A DNA stretch of 64,000 nt from Salinibius halmophilus (GTDB lineage: Bacteria > Pseudomonadota > Gammaproteobacteria > Pseudomonadales > Natronospirillaceae). Shown here in pieces: positions 1-8,765 of the stretch. The notes beneath the pieces were generated by a model. The model was not told where the DNA came from. It did not search any database and saw nothing but the letters and a program-made list of their open reading frames with translations. A program made the translations under genes and the position numbers. How positions within the stretch are numbered: the stretch's first letter is position 1; every line of letters begins with the position of its first letter. The stretch spans positions 186,001 to 250,000 of the forward strand of contig NZ_QPEP01000005.1 in the NCBI RefSeq assembly GCF_003577475.1, written 5' to 3'.

Positions 1-153
1 GTGGCCGATTCGCAAGAGCGCAGCCTAAAAGATTTAATTGGTGTATTAGTAAGCTTGTTTGAGCCGGCCATGATGGTCATTATGGGCGGCATGGTGATGT
101 TGATTGTGTCTGCGGTCATTATGCCTATCATGCAAGCATCACAAGTTGGATAA
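1..153 (+). CDS. gspF: Type II secretion inner-membrane protein GspF, C-terminal end (partial)
   Basis: The frame is open from base 1 and stops at 151-153, giving the last 50 residues of a protein that begins outside the window. The tail carries a long hydrophobic helix (MMVIMGGMVMLIVSAVIMPI) after a charged stretch. This is how GspF, the polytopic platform protein of the type II secretion system, ends. The gspG gene follows after 26 nt, which is the normal operon order. GspF is known to connect the GspE ATPase with the pseudopilus in the inner membrane. The assignment rests on this tail plus context, so it is firm as to family but says nothing about the missing N-terminus. Confidence 0.85.
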   Translation: MADSQERSLKDLIGVLVSLFEPAMMVIMGGMVMLIVSAVIMPIMQASQVG

Positions 154-179
154 AAGAAAACATTTGGAGAAGTAACCCA

Positions 180-581
180 ATGCGAATGCAAAAAGGCTTT
201 ACCCTAATTGAACTATTAGTGGTGCTGGTGATTTTGGCAATGTTAGCAGGCGTGGTAGTTGCCAACTTTGCTGGCGAAGACTACAAAGCAGCGCAAAAAA
301 TTGTACAGAGTGATTTTAGTACGATTGAAGGCAGCTTGAAGCGTTTCCGCCTCGATGTGAAGCGTTATCCTAATACCAATGAAGGGTTAGAAGCCTTGGT
401 CAACAACCCTGGCATCAACAACTGGGGTGGTCCTTATCTGGATCAGCTGCCAACTGACCCTTGGAACAATGCCTACGACTACGAGTTAAATGGCAACAAC
501 TTCCGAATTATTTCATATGGCGTAGACGGTGAAGTAGGCGGCGAAGAAGAAAACGCTGACCTATTTAGCGACGCACAATGA
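180..581 (+). CDS. gspG: Type II secretion major pseudopilin GspG
   Basis: 133 residues. A short basic leader ends in Gly before FTLIELLVVLVILAMLAG, the class III prepilin cleavage site with Glu at +5 of the mature protein, so it should be cut and N-methylated by the prepilin peptidase. The later part has the GspG hallmarks: RYPNTNEGLEALV near residue 60 and LPTDPWNNAYDYE near residue 95, which form the calcium-binding loop region of the family. It builds the periplasmic pseudopilus that drives substrate export. A GGAGAAG ribosome site precedes ATG 180. The stop overlaps the gspH start by 4 nt, indicating translational coupling. Confidence 0.95.
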   Translation: MRMQKGFTLIELLVVLVILAMLAGVVVANFAGEDYKAAQKIVQSDFSTIEGSLKRFRLDVKRYPNTNEGLEALVNNPGINNWGGPYLDQLPTDPWNNAYDYELNGNNFRIISYGVDGEVGGEEENADLFSDAQ

Positions 582-1072
582 AGCAAAGCGGCTTTACTTT
601 AGTTGAGCTGCTGGTAGTGATTGCCATTATTGCTGCCATGGCGGGGGTAGCCGTGGTAGCGATTCCAAACCCCAATCCTAGCAAAGCCATTAGCCAAGAA
701 GCGCAACGGTTCAGTGATGAGTTTGCCATCATTCAAGACCGCGCGTCGGCTGAACAACGTGTATATGGCTTGGTCATCAATAGCTCGGGGTTTGAGTTTA
801 AGGTGGTTGAAAGCTGGACTGAAGGCAATAGCGTAACGCTGCCAGAGCCAGTTTGGGAAGACGCATTTGATTTCGAGTGGCGAGAAGACGTGCAAATTAG
901 TGGCGCAGTCACTAGTGCCCTAGATTCCCCAACGGTACTGATTACACCAGATGGCTTTTATCAGCCAGAATTTGAGTTAACCATGTCTGCGCCACCAAGA
1001 TGCAGTGGTGTTGACTTTGCCATCGTAGGAAATGGATATAACGCCCCGCAGGTGATGTTTGATGAATGCTAA
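578..1072 (+). CDS. gspH: Type II secretion minor pseudopilin GspH
   Basis: 164 residues starting MKQSG, then the prepilin motif FTLVELLVVIAIIAAMAG with Glu5, followed by a beta-rich C-terminal domain with two cysteines near the end. GspH is a minor pseudopilin that sits near the pseudopilus tip with GspI, J and K. The ATG overlaps the gspG stop (ATGA), and the 3' end overlaps gspI by 11 nt. Both the order and the size are normal for a gsp operon. GspH is the least conserved pseudopilin, so the call leans on position between G and I as well as on the leader. Confidence 0.9.
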   Translation: MKQSGFTLVELLVVIAIIAAMAGVAVVAIPNPNPSKAISQEAQRFSDEFAIIQDRASAEQRVYGLVINSSGFEFKVVESWTEGNSVTLPEPVWEDAFDFEWREDVQISGAVTSALDSPTVLITPDGFYQPEFELTMSAPPRCSGVDFAIVGNGYNAPQVMFDEC

Positions 1073-1433
1073 ACAGCGCGGTTTCACGCTCTTTGAAGTG
1101 CTCATTGCGCTTGTCGTCTTTGCAATGGTTGCAGGCACCATGTCACTTGCCATTGAAGGCGCCACAAACAGCGCCATGGGCTTGGAGCAACGTGTTTACG
1201 CTCGCTGGGCGGCAGAGGACACCATGGCAAAAATTCGCTTAGGTCAGATTCCCGCCGAGTCTGCAACCAGTGAACTGCCTTTTGCTGGTTATACCTTTCA
1301 GGTAGTTGTGACATCCTATGATGCGATTAGCGCAACCTATGCCGATGTACTTAAACGGGTACGAGTGGATGTACAAATGCCAGACAACCCCGACTTCAAC
1401 CTGCATTCTTTGGTTGGGCTGGTAGTAAAATGA
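1062..1433 (+). CDS. gspI: Type II secretion minor pseudopilin GspI
   Basis: 123 residues. A TTG codon lies just upstream at 1059, but ATG 1062 gives the expected short leader MNAKQRG before FTLFEVLIALVVFAMVAG, so 1062 is preferred. Prepilin cleavage after Gly and Glu5 are visible. GspI nucleates the GspIJK tip complex of the pseudopilus. The remainder (LEQRVYARWAAEDTMAKIRL) matches the usual GspI pattern of an Asn/Ala-rich helix following the hydrophobic segment. It overlaps gspH by 11 nt and gspJ by 4 nt (ATGA), so the genes are translated as one coupled block. Confidence 0.92.
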   Translation: MNAKQRGFTLFEVLIALVVFAMVAGTMSLAIEGATNSAMGLEQRVYARWAAEDTMAKIRLGQIPAESATSELPFAGYTFQVVVTSYDAISATYADVLKRVRVDVQMPDNPDFNLHSLVGLVVK

Positions 1434-2173
1434 AACAGCAAGGCATCACCTTAATTGAACTATTAATTGCGCTAGTAATCGCTGTGAGCATTGGCGTTGC
1501 AGCGGTTGTGTTGCTAGACAGCGCAGTCGGGTTAGAAGAACAGATTGAAGATCAAACACGCACCGTGTCGCAACTCGATGCAACTTTTCGCCAGTTGTCA
1601 CAAGGCTTTAGCCAAACCGTTCAACAACGACCAGTCATGCGCACGTTCGGGCGCGAGCCCGCGGTGAAGCTTTTTGAAAACCAACTCACGCTAGTACAAA
1701 ATGGCTGGCAACAATTGCCCAATGATGAGCGCCCAAGATCCAGTATGCGCCGCGTTAACTATAGACTGGTTACCCCCTGTCCGAATAAGCCTGCACCAGA
1801 GGTAGTCAATGAAGATGCGCCCCAATACGGCTGTATTGTACGCACCATTAGCACTCAGTTAGATACCGATGACGTAGCATTAGATAGCTTTGTTGTTCCT
1901 GCTTACGGTGAGCGCACAAACATCTCAGAAGGCATTCAAGTTCAATACCTAGTTGAAGACGTGCAAGCCTGGGGAGTAACTTTGTTGACCAGTGATGGCC
2001 TGAACCTAAATAGTGTTAACGAATTTCCACCGGTTGAGTTAGATGTCCCTGTTCCGCCAATTGTAGGCGTAGAGGTGTTAATCAATCACCGTGTACTGGG
2101 CAATATCAAGCGCACATTTTATGTGGGCCAAGGTTTTCAAGATTTCCAAGCGTTACCGGAGCAAGCATCATGA
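1430..2173 (+). CDS. gspJ: Type II secretion minor pseudopilin GspJ
   Basis: 247 residues, starting MKQQG then ITLIELLIALVIAVSIGVAA, a prepilin leader with Glu5. The long C-terminal domain holds QLDATFRQLSQGFSQ and a late RTFYVGQG segment, the GspJ arrangement, and its size is in the usual range for the family. GspJ is part of the tip trimer with GspI and GspK and acts in the periplasm, anchored in the inner membrane before assembly. ATG 1430 overlaps the gspI stop and the gspK ATG (2170) overlaps the gspJ stop. Confidence 0.93.
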   Translation: MKQQGITLIELLIALVIAVSIGVAAVVLLDSAVGLEEQIEDQTRTVSQLDATFRQLSQGFSQTVQQRPVMRTFGREPAVKLFENQLTLVQNGWQQLPNDERPRSSMRRVNYRLVTPCPNKPAPEVVNEDAPQYGCIVRTISTQLDTDDVALDSFVVPAYGERTNISEGIQVQYLVEDVQAWGVTLLTSDGLNLNSVNEFPPVELDVPVPPIVGVEVLINHRVLGNIKRTFYVGQGFQDFQALPEQAS

Positions 2174-3165
2174 AACAGCGCGGGGTAGTGCTCATTCAGG
2201 TGCTCGTTATCTTCGCGGTGGTCGCAGCCATTGCCGCAGCCATGGTTTATCAGCAACAAGTACAAATTGGTCGTATGGAAGCACAAAGCGGCTGGTCGCA
2301 ACGCCAACAATGGTTAGAGTCTGGCGAAGCCATTGCAGTGGTAACCTTAGAGAAAGAAGAAAACCGTAAACTTACCGCTGAGCATGCACTGGTGGCAGAG
2401 CCTCTTGGGCCCCTTGAGCTAATATTCGACGAAAATCTGGATCCTGATGGCGACCTATATCTTTATTTTTTCGACCAATCGAGCAAATTAAACCTAAATT
2501 GGTTGCTGCCCAATCATCCTTTTAGGGAACGCGCGAGTGCTGCTTTGGAAGAATTGGTTCGACAAGCCGATATCAGCGACTCGCTCTTGGCTAGTAACAT
2601 CGTCGGCTGGGTAGACGAGAACAGCCCGACAATGACCTATTATACTGGTCGAGATGAGCCATATCGCAACTCAGGCGTTGCATTTGCCGATTTGTCGGAA
2701 CTCAAACTGGTCGAAGGCATGGATAACGAGCGGTACAATCAGCTTGTACCCTATGTTGCTGCGCTACCTGCAGATAGCAAACTGAATATTAACGGTGTGA
2801 ACGAGACCGTTTGGCGCGCACTGGTTCCCGAGGTAGACTTCGGTTTGATTGAAACCATTCGAACAGTAGATGGTGTTGAAGTCGAAACCATACTAGAAGG
2901 GCAGGAAGACGAAATCCGCGAAAAGTTCCCACAAGAACTGCTAACCAGTCACAGTAGCTACATTCGAGCCGTGACAGTGATTGGGCCGAGTGGAACAATC
3001 GACGATACAACAGATGGAACCGTTCAACGAATTTATACCCGTACCAGCTTGTTAAAGTGGACGGAAGACGAACCGGTGCAGGTACTTCGCCGGCGCAATG
3101 GGCTCGATGAGCCATTGCAAATAGGAGACGATACCCTAACGACAGGGTTCGCAGAATTATTTTAA
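2170..3165 (+). CDS. gspK: Type II secretion minor pseudopilin GspK
   Basis: 331 residues. The leader MKQRG is followed by VVLIQVLVIFAVVAAIAAAM. Position +5 is Gln and not Glu, which is normal for GspK, the tip subunit that needs no contact with a following pilin. The large domain has QSSKLNLNWLL, DENSPTMTYY and DSKLNINGVN, the typical GspK repeats of N-rich loops around a helix-hairpin-helix-like insert. GspK is usually the largest pseudopilin and caps the pseudopilus. The gene is coupled to gspJ by ATGA and separated from gspL by 14 nt. Confidence 0.93.
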   Translation: MKQRGVVLIQVLVIFAVVAAIAAAMVYQQQVQIGRMEAQSGWSQRQQWLESGEAIAVVTLEKEENRKLTAEHALVAEPLGPLELIFDENLDPDGDLYLYFFDQSSKLNLNWLLPNHPFRERASAALEELVRQADISDSLLASNIVGWVDENSPTMTYYTGRDEPYRNSGVAFADLSELKLVEGMDNERYNQLVPYVAALPADSKLNINGVNETVWRALVPEVDFGLIETIRTVDGVEVETILEGQEDEIREKFPQELLTSHSSYIRAVTVIGPSGTIDDTTDGTVQRIYTRTSLLKWTEDEPVQVLRRRNGLDEPLQIGDDTLTTGFAELF

Positions 3166-3179
3166 CGATAGGACAGACC

Positions 3180-4391
3180 ATGGCTGATCGCCTTTCAATA
3201 GAGCTACAGGCAGATTTACAGCATGTGCGTTGGTACCTAATCGGCGACCGAGTCACCGAAGGCCAGTGCCATATCGACGAGCTTGCAGAGCAATTACCCA
3301 AAGCCGGCCTACCAACACTTGTGTTATGGCCAATGGAACAAGCATCGGTACATCAGGTAACCATTCCACCCGGTCAGCAGCGTAATTTAGCTCGAATTTT
3401 GCCATTTGCTATTGAAGAGTACTTGGCCCAAGACATCGATCAAGTTCATTTAGTACCATTGGCTGGTAAACCCGACAGTGGGCTCCTGCCCGTAGCAGTC
3501 GTTGATAAGAGCCGATTGCAGGCGGTATTGACTCAGTTAGATGAGCAGAAGATTACACTACGCCGTGTTGAGCTATTAAGCGAGGCCTACAAGCGCCACA
3601 CAAACATCCCAGCATTATTGCTTGCCCAAGACGATGCCATTTGGTTAGCGCAGATGAGCTTTCGAGGGTTACCCGAGTTGGCCATTCAACAAGCTTTGGC
3701 TACCAACGACCAAGCCGTGCACCTTGTCGTCGACGATGAAACGCTAGCGCTGGAAGTTGAAAGTGAGTTTGCCGCTGCCGAACAGCCAATTGAGCGCGCG
3801 CCAGACAGTTTTGATGACTTACATAAGCTTGCCGTAACCACTGCCGTTGCACCCTCAACCGTAGGTAATTTTCTGCAAGGAGAGTTTGCGCGCCAGAGTC
3901 AGAGCCCACTGCAAGGTTTGCCGTGGAAACCTTTTGTTGGTGCAGCCGCCTTATTGTTCGCTGTATCAACGACGCATTTGGTCATCGAAGCTGTTACGGC
4001 TAGTCGTCAGGCCGCGGCCTACGACATAGCCATCGAAAGTACCTTTACGCAAGCCATGGGTGATGAGGTTCGTTTCCGTCCTCAACGGTGGCGTCAGCAA
4101 ATTGAACAAGTACTCTCGGCACAAGGTGAAGGAGACGCCTCGGGGTTTATTCCCATTTCTCGTGCAGTGAGCAAAGTATACTCACAAGTGCCAGGGCTAA
4201 CCCTATCGCGCTTACGCTATGCAGACACGCGAGATCAGTTAAGTTTTGTTGTAGAGGGAAGCAACTTGGCCCAAATTGAAGCCTTTGAGCAAGCGCTAAA
4301 GTCAGAGTCGTTATCTGTAGAGCGGACAATTGAACAACGCCAGGGCCGTTCAGTAGGCAGCTTTACGATTACAGGAGCAGCAGGCCGATGA
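3180..4391 (+). CDS. gspL: Type II secretion protein GspL
   Basis: 403 residues in the GspL layout: an N-terminal cytoplasmic actin-like domain (residues about 1-240; note the GQQRNLARILPFAIEEYLAQD stretch typical of the family), one membrane helix near residues 250-270, and a periplasmic ferredoxin-like domain to the end. GspL recruits the GspE ATPase to the membrane and pairs with GspM. A purine-rich GATAGGACAG precedes ATG 3180. The stop overlaps the gspM ATG by 4 nt. Confidence 0.93.
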   Translation: MADRLSIELQADLQHVRWYLIGDRVTEGQCHIDELAEQLPKAGLPTLVLWPMEQASVHQVTIPPGQQRNLARILPFAIEEYLAQDIDQVHLVPLAGKPDSGLLPVAVVDKSRLQAVLTQLDEQKITLRRVELLSEAYKRHTNIPALLLAQDDAIWLAQMSFRGLPELAIQQALATNDQAVHLVVDDETLALEVESEFAAAEQPIERAPDSFDDLHKLAVTTAVAPSTVGNFLQGEFARQSQSPLQGLPWKPFVGAAALLFAVSTTHLVIEAVTASRQAAAYDIAIESTFTQAMGDEVRFRPQRWRQQIEQVLSAQGEGDASGFIPISRAVSKVYSQVPGLTLSRLRYADTRDQLSFVVEGSNLAQIEAFEQALKSESLSVERTIEQRQGRSVGSFTITGAAGR

Positions 4392-4900
4392 AAAAGATTA
4401 GTAATCATCCAACCATTGTTGCATTGCGCAGTAAATTCGATGCTCTACCATCTCGCGATCAGCGTGCCGTCAGCCTACTTGCCATTGCATTAGTGCTAGG
4501 GGGCGCCTATTTTGGTGTTTATTACCCAATACAACAATGGCACAAAGAAGCGGTTTCAGATCAAACAGACACTTTGGCTGACTATCAGTGGCTGCAAGAT
4601 AGAGCAGGCCGGGTCATGGCCATTCAACAGGGCAATCAGCAAGGTCAAGCCAACACGCGTGACCAGAGTTTATCGTCCATTGTGTCACAGTCGGCAAACT
4701 CGGCTAGTATTCAATTAGCGAGCTTGGAGTCGTTAGACGACAATCGTGTGCGCATTCGTGTGCAAAACGGCCAAATGGATGCCATTATGGTCATGCTAGG
4801 GGGCCTAGCTCTGACGGCCGGCGTCAATATTTCTCAGGTATCGATCGATCAAGGCAGTGAACCTGGGCTGGTTAACGCCAACGTCGACCTTAGTCGCTAG
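4388..4900 (+). CDS. gspM: Type II secretion protein GspM
   Basis: 170 residues: a short basic cytoplasmic N-terminus ending SRDQRAVSLLAI, one membrane helix at about 27-48, then a periplasmic ferredoxin-like domain. This is the normal GspM plan and size. GspM stabilises GspL in the inner-membrane platform. ATG 4388 overlaps the gspL stop. No gspN or gspO follows: the next gene is an acetyltransferase after a 35-nt gap, so the gsp transcript probably ends here or runs on into unrelated genes. I see no strong hairpin terminator in the gap. Confidence 0.92.
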   Translation: MKKISNHPTIVALRSKFDALPSRDQRAVSLLAIALVLGGAYFGVYYPIQQWHKEAVSDQTDTLADYQWLQDRAGRVMAIQQGNQQGQANTRDQSLSSIVSQSANSASIQLASLESLDDNRVRIRVQNGQMDAIMVMLGGLALTAGVNISQVSIDQGSEPGLVNANVDLSR

Positions 4901-4935
4901 GCAGTTATTCATCGCTCGGTTAGGAGCGTGTGATC

Positions 4936-5550
4936 ATGCCACAAGTCAGGTTATTAACGGACGAGCACTTTAGCCAAGTGCTTACCGTACTTGTTTCTGC
5001 TTATCGCGAAGACCCAATCTTTAAAACGTTACTACACGCTGAAAAACCTGAGTTCCAGCGCAGGTTGCGTGCAACCATACGCGAGCTTTTGGTCCGCCAT
5101 TTGGCCGAAGGAGATCCGATCTTCGGCATTCAAGACGAGCAAGGCGAAATTACCGCCTGTGGTTGCATTACCGCACAATCACTTAAATCTGAAGTCTCTG
5201 GTAGCTGGTTATGGCGCCTTAAAATGCTAACCACAGCTGGGATAGGTGCAACAACAGAATTTTTACAATACATCGACCAAATTGATGCGTACATACCAAG
5301 CTACCCGCATAGACTCCTTACTTTGTTTGCGGTAGAAAAGGGCCATCAACATCAGGGGTTAGGGGTGCAACTAATGGACAGCATTGTCCAGTTTTGCATT
5401 GAAGACGAAGCCTCGTCGCACCTCTATTTGGTGAGCGACATGCAAAACCAAACATTTTTCGACCAATTTGAGCCAATTAAAGTGAAGTCAATTGCTCAAC
5501 TTGACAATGTTGAAGCCCAATTAATCAAACTCAAAACAGAAGCCTACTAA
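4936..5550 (+). CDS. GNAT-like N-acetyltransferase
   Basis: 204 residues from ATG 4936. A GTG at 4930 is in frame, but TAGGAG at 4921-4926 fits the ATG better. The middle holds LLTLFAVEKGHQHQGLGVQLMDSI (about residues 132-155), which has the acetyl-CoA binding pattern Q/RxxGxG/A of GNAT enzymes (here HQGLGVQL). The N-terminal part reads like N-acetyltransferases with a plant-type LLT/F-AV-beta4 strand. The substrate cannot be inferred. The gene lies between gspM and glutathione reductase, 5 nt before the latter, so it may be cotranscribed with gorA. Confidence 0.75.
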   Translation: MPQVRLLTDEHFSQVLTVLVSAYREDPIFKTLLHAEKPEFQRRLRATIRELLVRHLAEGDPIFGIQDEQGEITACGCITAQSLKSEVSGSWLWRLKMLTTAGIGATTEFLQYIDQIDAYIPSYPHRLLTLFAVEKGHQHQGLGVQLMDSIVQFCIEDEASSHLYLVSDMQNQTFFDQFEPIKVKSIAQLDNVEAQLIKLKTEAY

Positions 5551-5555
5551 TTATT

Positions 5556-6914
5556 ATGAGTAAATTTGACTACGATCTCTTTGTTATCGGCGCTGGTTCT
5601 GGCGGTGTGCGAGCAGCTAGAACCGCGGCAAACCTAGGTGCAAAAGTTGGGGTGGCCGAAGGTCGCTTCTATGGTGGTACCTGTGTGAATGTAGGCTGTG
5701 TTCCGAAGAAACTTTATGTCTATGCCTCAGATTTTGCCCATCGCTTTGCCGAGGCTCGTGGGTTTGGCCATCAACTACATGAGCGCAGCTTCGACTGGGG
5801 CACGTTAAAAGCAGCAAAGGACAAAGAGATCAGTCGACTGAACGGGATTTATGAACGACTGCTAGAAAATTCTGGCGTCGACCGCCACTGGGGTTACGCT
5901 AAGTTTGTCGATGCCCATACATTAGATGTAGAAGGCAAGCAGGTCACTGCCAAAAATATCATTATCGCCACCGGCGGTACGCCAATGATGCCAACCATCC
6001 CAGGTGGTGAACACATCAAGCAAAGTGACGACATGTTTACCCTTGAGTCGCTGCCAAAATCCGTACTGGTAATTGGCGGTGGCTATATCGCGCTTGAGTT
6101 TGCTGGCATATTTAATGGTTTAGGTGTTGAAACCCACCTAGTGCACCGAGGTGATCACGTACTGCGTGGGTTTGATGAGGATGTTCGCCCATTTGTACAA
6201 GATCAGGTTGCGAACCGTGGCATTAACTTGCATATGAGCCGAACAGTCGAATCGGTAGAAAAACAAGCCGACAACCGCTTATTGGTCAGACTCAACAGCG
6301 GCGAAACCCTCACGGTTGATGATATCTTCAGTGCTACCGGCCGACTACCAAATACTGGCAACCTTGAACTAGAAAAGCTCGGTATTAAAACAACAAGCCG
6401 TGGGGCCATTGAAGTCAATGAGCATTACCAAGTGGCGGAACACAGCCATATTTTCGCCGTTGGTGATGTCATTGACCGTATTGCTTTAACGCCAGTAGCG
6501 CTGGCTGAAGGCATGTTTGTTGCCAATATGCTATTTGGCAGTTCGGCAAGGCGCGTTAACTACAATGCCGTGGCCTCAGCGGTATTCTCTCAGCCTGAAG
6601 TAGCAACCTGTGGTGCAACAGAATCACAAGCGCGTCATCAACACGTTCATGTTGATGTGTATGAGTCCAAGTTCCGCCCGATGTCGCACACGCTCAGTGG
6701 CAACCCTGAGCAATGCTACATGAAGCTAGTAGTGGATCGTGCCACCCAGCAAGTGCTTGGTGCCCATATGGTAGGAGAACATGCTGCAGAGATCATGCAG
6801 GGTATTGCCATTGCCATTCAAATGGGTGCAACAAAACAACAGTTCGATGCCACCATTGGCATTCACCCTAGTGCTGCCGAAGAGTTTGTAACGATGAGAA
6901 CACCGCGTGACTAA
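5556..6914 (+). CDS. gorA: Glutathione-disulfide reductase
   Basis: 452 residues, full length for the family. The FAD Rossmann motif GAGSGG is at residues 12-17. The redox-active pair is C43/C48 in GGTCVNVGCVPKK, the exact glutathione reductase signature. The NADPH-binding motif GGGYIALEFAG lies near 175, with basic residues (HRGDHVLR) just after, as expected for NADPH over NADH. The C-terminal dimerisation domain ends in HPSAAEE (H437/E442), the His-Glu acid-base pair. It reduces GSSG to GSH with NADPH in the cytosol. The stop overlaps the next small gene by 8 nt. Confidence 0.93.
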   Translation: MSKFDYDLFVIGAGSGGVRAARTAANLGAKVGVAEGRFYGGTCVNVGCVPKKLYVYASDFAHRFAEARGFGHQLHERSFDWGTLKAAKDKEISRLNGIYERLLENSGVDRHWGYAKFVDAHTLDVEGKQVTAKNIIIATGGTPMMPTIPGGEHIKQSDDMFTLESLPKSVLVIGGGYIALEFAGIFNGLGVETHLVHRGDHVLRGFDEDVRPFVQDQVANRGINLHMSRTVESVEKQADNRLLVRLNSGETLTVDDIFSATGRLPNTGNLELEKLGIKTTSRGAIEVNEHYQVAEHSHIFAVGDVIDRIALTPVALAEGMFVANMLFGSSARRVNYNAVASAVFSQPEVATCGATESQARHQHVHVDVYESKFRPMSHTLSGNPEQCYMKLVVDRATQQVLGAHMVGEHAAEIMQGIAIAIQMGATKQQFDATIGIHPSAAEEFVTMRTPRD

Positions 6915-7257
6915 ATCTGAGTTTGAAACACTACTGGAGGCCTATAACAGGGCCTTCACCGGCAAAGACTTGTCTGCTTTACAGGAGATGTTTGCTCATG
7001 ACATCGTTTGGCATGCCATTGGGCAGCAACAATTAATTGGCGTTGAAGCGGTTTTTGCAGGCATTAAGCAGTCGCCGGAATTACAGTCAATAACAGTTGA
7101 ATCCCGCTTTATTGAAATGGGACATAGCGCACAGTTTGGATTTTTACTGACAAAAAGTGGCGAAAAGTACCATTTTGCGGACAGATACACGCTAAATGAA
7201 CGCAATCAAATTTGTGAAATTCAATCTATTATCGCATTTGATTTGATACAAAACTAA
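6907..7257 (+). CDS. NTF2-like (SnoaL-type) small protein
   Basis: 116 residues from GTG 6907, overlapping the gorA stop by 8 nt in another frame. The sequence YNRAFTGKDLSALQEMFAHDIVWHAIG followed by GVEAVFAGI is the alpha-helix/beta-strand opening of the NTF2/SnoaL cone fold. The family includes ketosteroid isomerase-like enzymes and many proteins of unknown role. The overlap with gorA argues for coupled expression and perhaps a redox-linked role, but this is inference. No ATG start is available nearby without losing the first helix. Confidence 0.7.
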   Translation: MTKSEFETLLEAYNRAFTGKDLSALQEMFAHDIVWHAIGQQQLIGVEAVFAGIKQSPELQSITVESRFIEMGHSAQFGFLLTKSGEKYHFADRYTLNERNQICEIQSIIAFDLIQN

Positions 7258-7394
7258 ACATAACGTCAGTAAAGTGACGAAAGGTTCACTATTCTCGAAC
7301 TATCTAGCATGCATTTGTGTACATATTATGTCAGTTAATTGAATTTATTTTAAAACTCCATATATTGCCGCCCCATAAGTATAGGGGAGCAACA

Positions 7395-8765
7395 ATGAAG
7401 AAACTTTTTTTAAGCTTTGCAACCGGTTTGCTAAGCTTTGCCGCCACGGCAGCACCGGTTCAACCAATTGAACAAACCATCACCAACCAAACAGATGGGT
7501 ATATTCTGCGTATTACCGGCTCAAGTACGTTAGGTAAGGAGCTCTTACCTAACCTAGTAGAGCAGTATTTACAGGCTAAACAAGTGCAGAACATAGACCG
7601 AATCGCCATGGGGCGAGAACAGTCGTCATTGATTCGTGGTACCACACCTAGTGGCGCTTCAGTTAATGTTCTCGTGGAAGCCAAAGGCACAAGCACAGGT
7701 TTCTCAGCGTTAATTAATGACACCACTGATATTGCCGCCGCATCACGTCGTGTGACAGATGATGAGAATGCTCGTTACGCCACATCTGACTTAACAACTT
7801 CTCAGTTCGAGCATATTATTGGATTAGATGGCTTAGCCATGGTGATCAACCAAAACAACCCAGTTAGCCAATTATCGATAGACGAAATTGGCAAAATTTA
7901 CGCTGGTGAAATCAGCAACTGGTCACAACTTAGTGACAAATACCCAGAGTTAAATGGTTTTAGCGGCCGCATCACTGTTCTGGCTCGCGACGATGCTTCG
8001 GGCACTTTTGAAACCTTCGACAATTTGGTGTTGGAGCGTGGTTATCGATTAGCTGACAGCGTTCAGCGCTTCAACTCAAACGGCCAAATTACGCAAGCGG
8101 TTGAAACTGATACCATGGCGATTGGATTTACCTCAGTTGCTGATACAGGTAATACACGCCCATTACCGGTTACAGATGGTGCAACCACACCACTAACAGC
8201 GGAAAAAATGTTTATTGCGTCAGAAGACTACCCTTTAACCCGCCGTTTGTACTTGTACACTGGGACCAGTGCCAACGTACATGTACGCGAGTTTATTGAG
8301 TTTGTAGCCAGCACACAGGGGCAAAGCACCGTTGACCGAGTTGGGTTCATCTCGCAAAACATCGAAAAGTTGCCACAAGCTATCACTGCTGATATGCCGA
8401 CTGGATACCTGCAGTTAGTAGGCCGTGCTGAGCGTTTGTCGTTAAACTTCCGCTTCACCGGTGACAGTCGCCAGTTGGACTCGAAAGCTGAGCGAGACAT
8501 GTCTCGTTTGGTGGCTTTTATGCAGCGTCCAGAGAATCAAAACCGTGAACTCATGTTGTTTGGCTTCGCCGCAGACCAAGGCGATGAAGAGCGTGCCCGG
8601 CTGCTTTCAGAAGTACGCATGTTGGCCATTCGAAAAGAGCTGCGAAAGTATGGCATTCGTGCCGATGCAGTTAAAGGCTATGGTTCACTCAACCCGGTTG
8701 CTAGTAATGATAATCCTATTTCTGCGGATCGCAACAACCGTGTAGAAGTGTGGATTAAAGAGTAG
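7395..8765 (+). CDS. PstS-like phosphate-binding protein fused to an OmpA domain
   Basis: 456 residues from ATG 7395 (ribosome site GGGGAG at 7384-7389); the frame stays open upstream to 7317 but only this start gives a signal peptide (KKLFLSFATGLLSFAATAAP). Residues about 28-330 are a PBP-like domain: ITGSSTLGKELLPNLVEQYL, DIAAASRRV, GLAMVINQNNP and ARDDASGTFETF are phosphate/anion-binding PstS motifs. Residues about 340-456 are an OmpA-like peptidoglycan-binding domain ending in NNRVEVWIKE. The protein should be periplasmic and tethered to peptidoglycan, sensing or storing phosphate-like anions. No pstCAB genes are nearby. Confidence 0.85.
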   Translation: MKKLFLSFATGLLSFAATAAPVQPIEQTITNQTDGYILRITGSSTLGKELLPNLVEQYLQAKQVQNIDRIAMGREQSSLIRGTTPSGASVNVLVEAKGTSTGFSALINDTTDIAAASRRVTDDENARYATSDLTTSQFEHIIGLDGLAMVINQNNPVSQLSIDEIGKIYAGEISNWSQLSDKYPELNGFSGRITVLARDDASGTFETFDNLVLERGYRLADSVQRFNSNGQITQAVETDTMAIGFTSVADTGNTRPLPVTDGATTPLTAEKMFIASEDYPLTRRLYLYTGTSANVHVREFIEFVASTQGQSTVDRVGFISQNIEKLPQAITADMPTGYLQLVGRAERLSLNFRFTGDSRQLDSKAERDMSRLVAFMQRPENQNRELMLFGFAADQGDEERARLLSEVRMLAIRKELRKYGIRADAVKGYGSLNPVASNDNPISADRNNRVEVWIKE

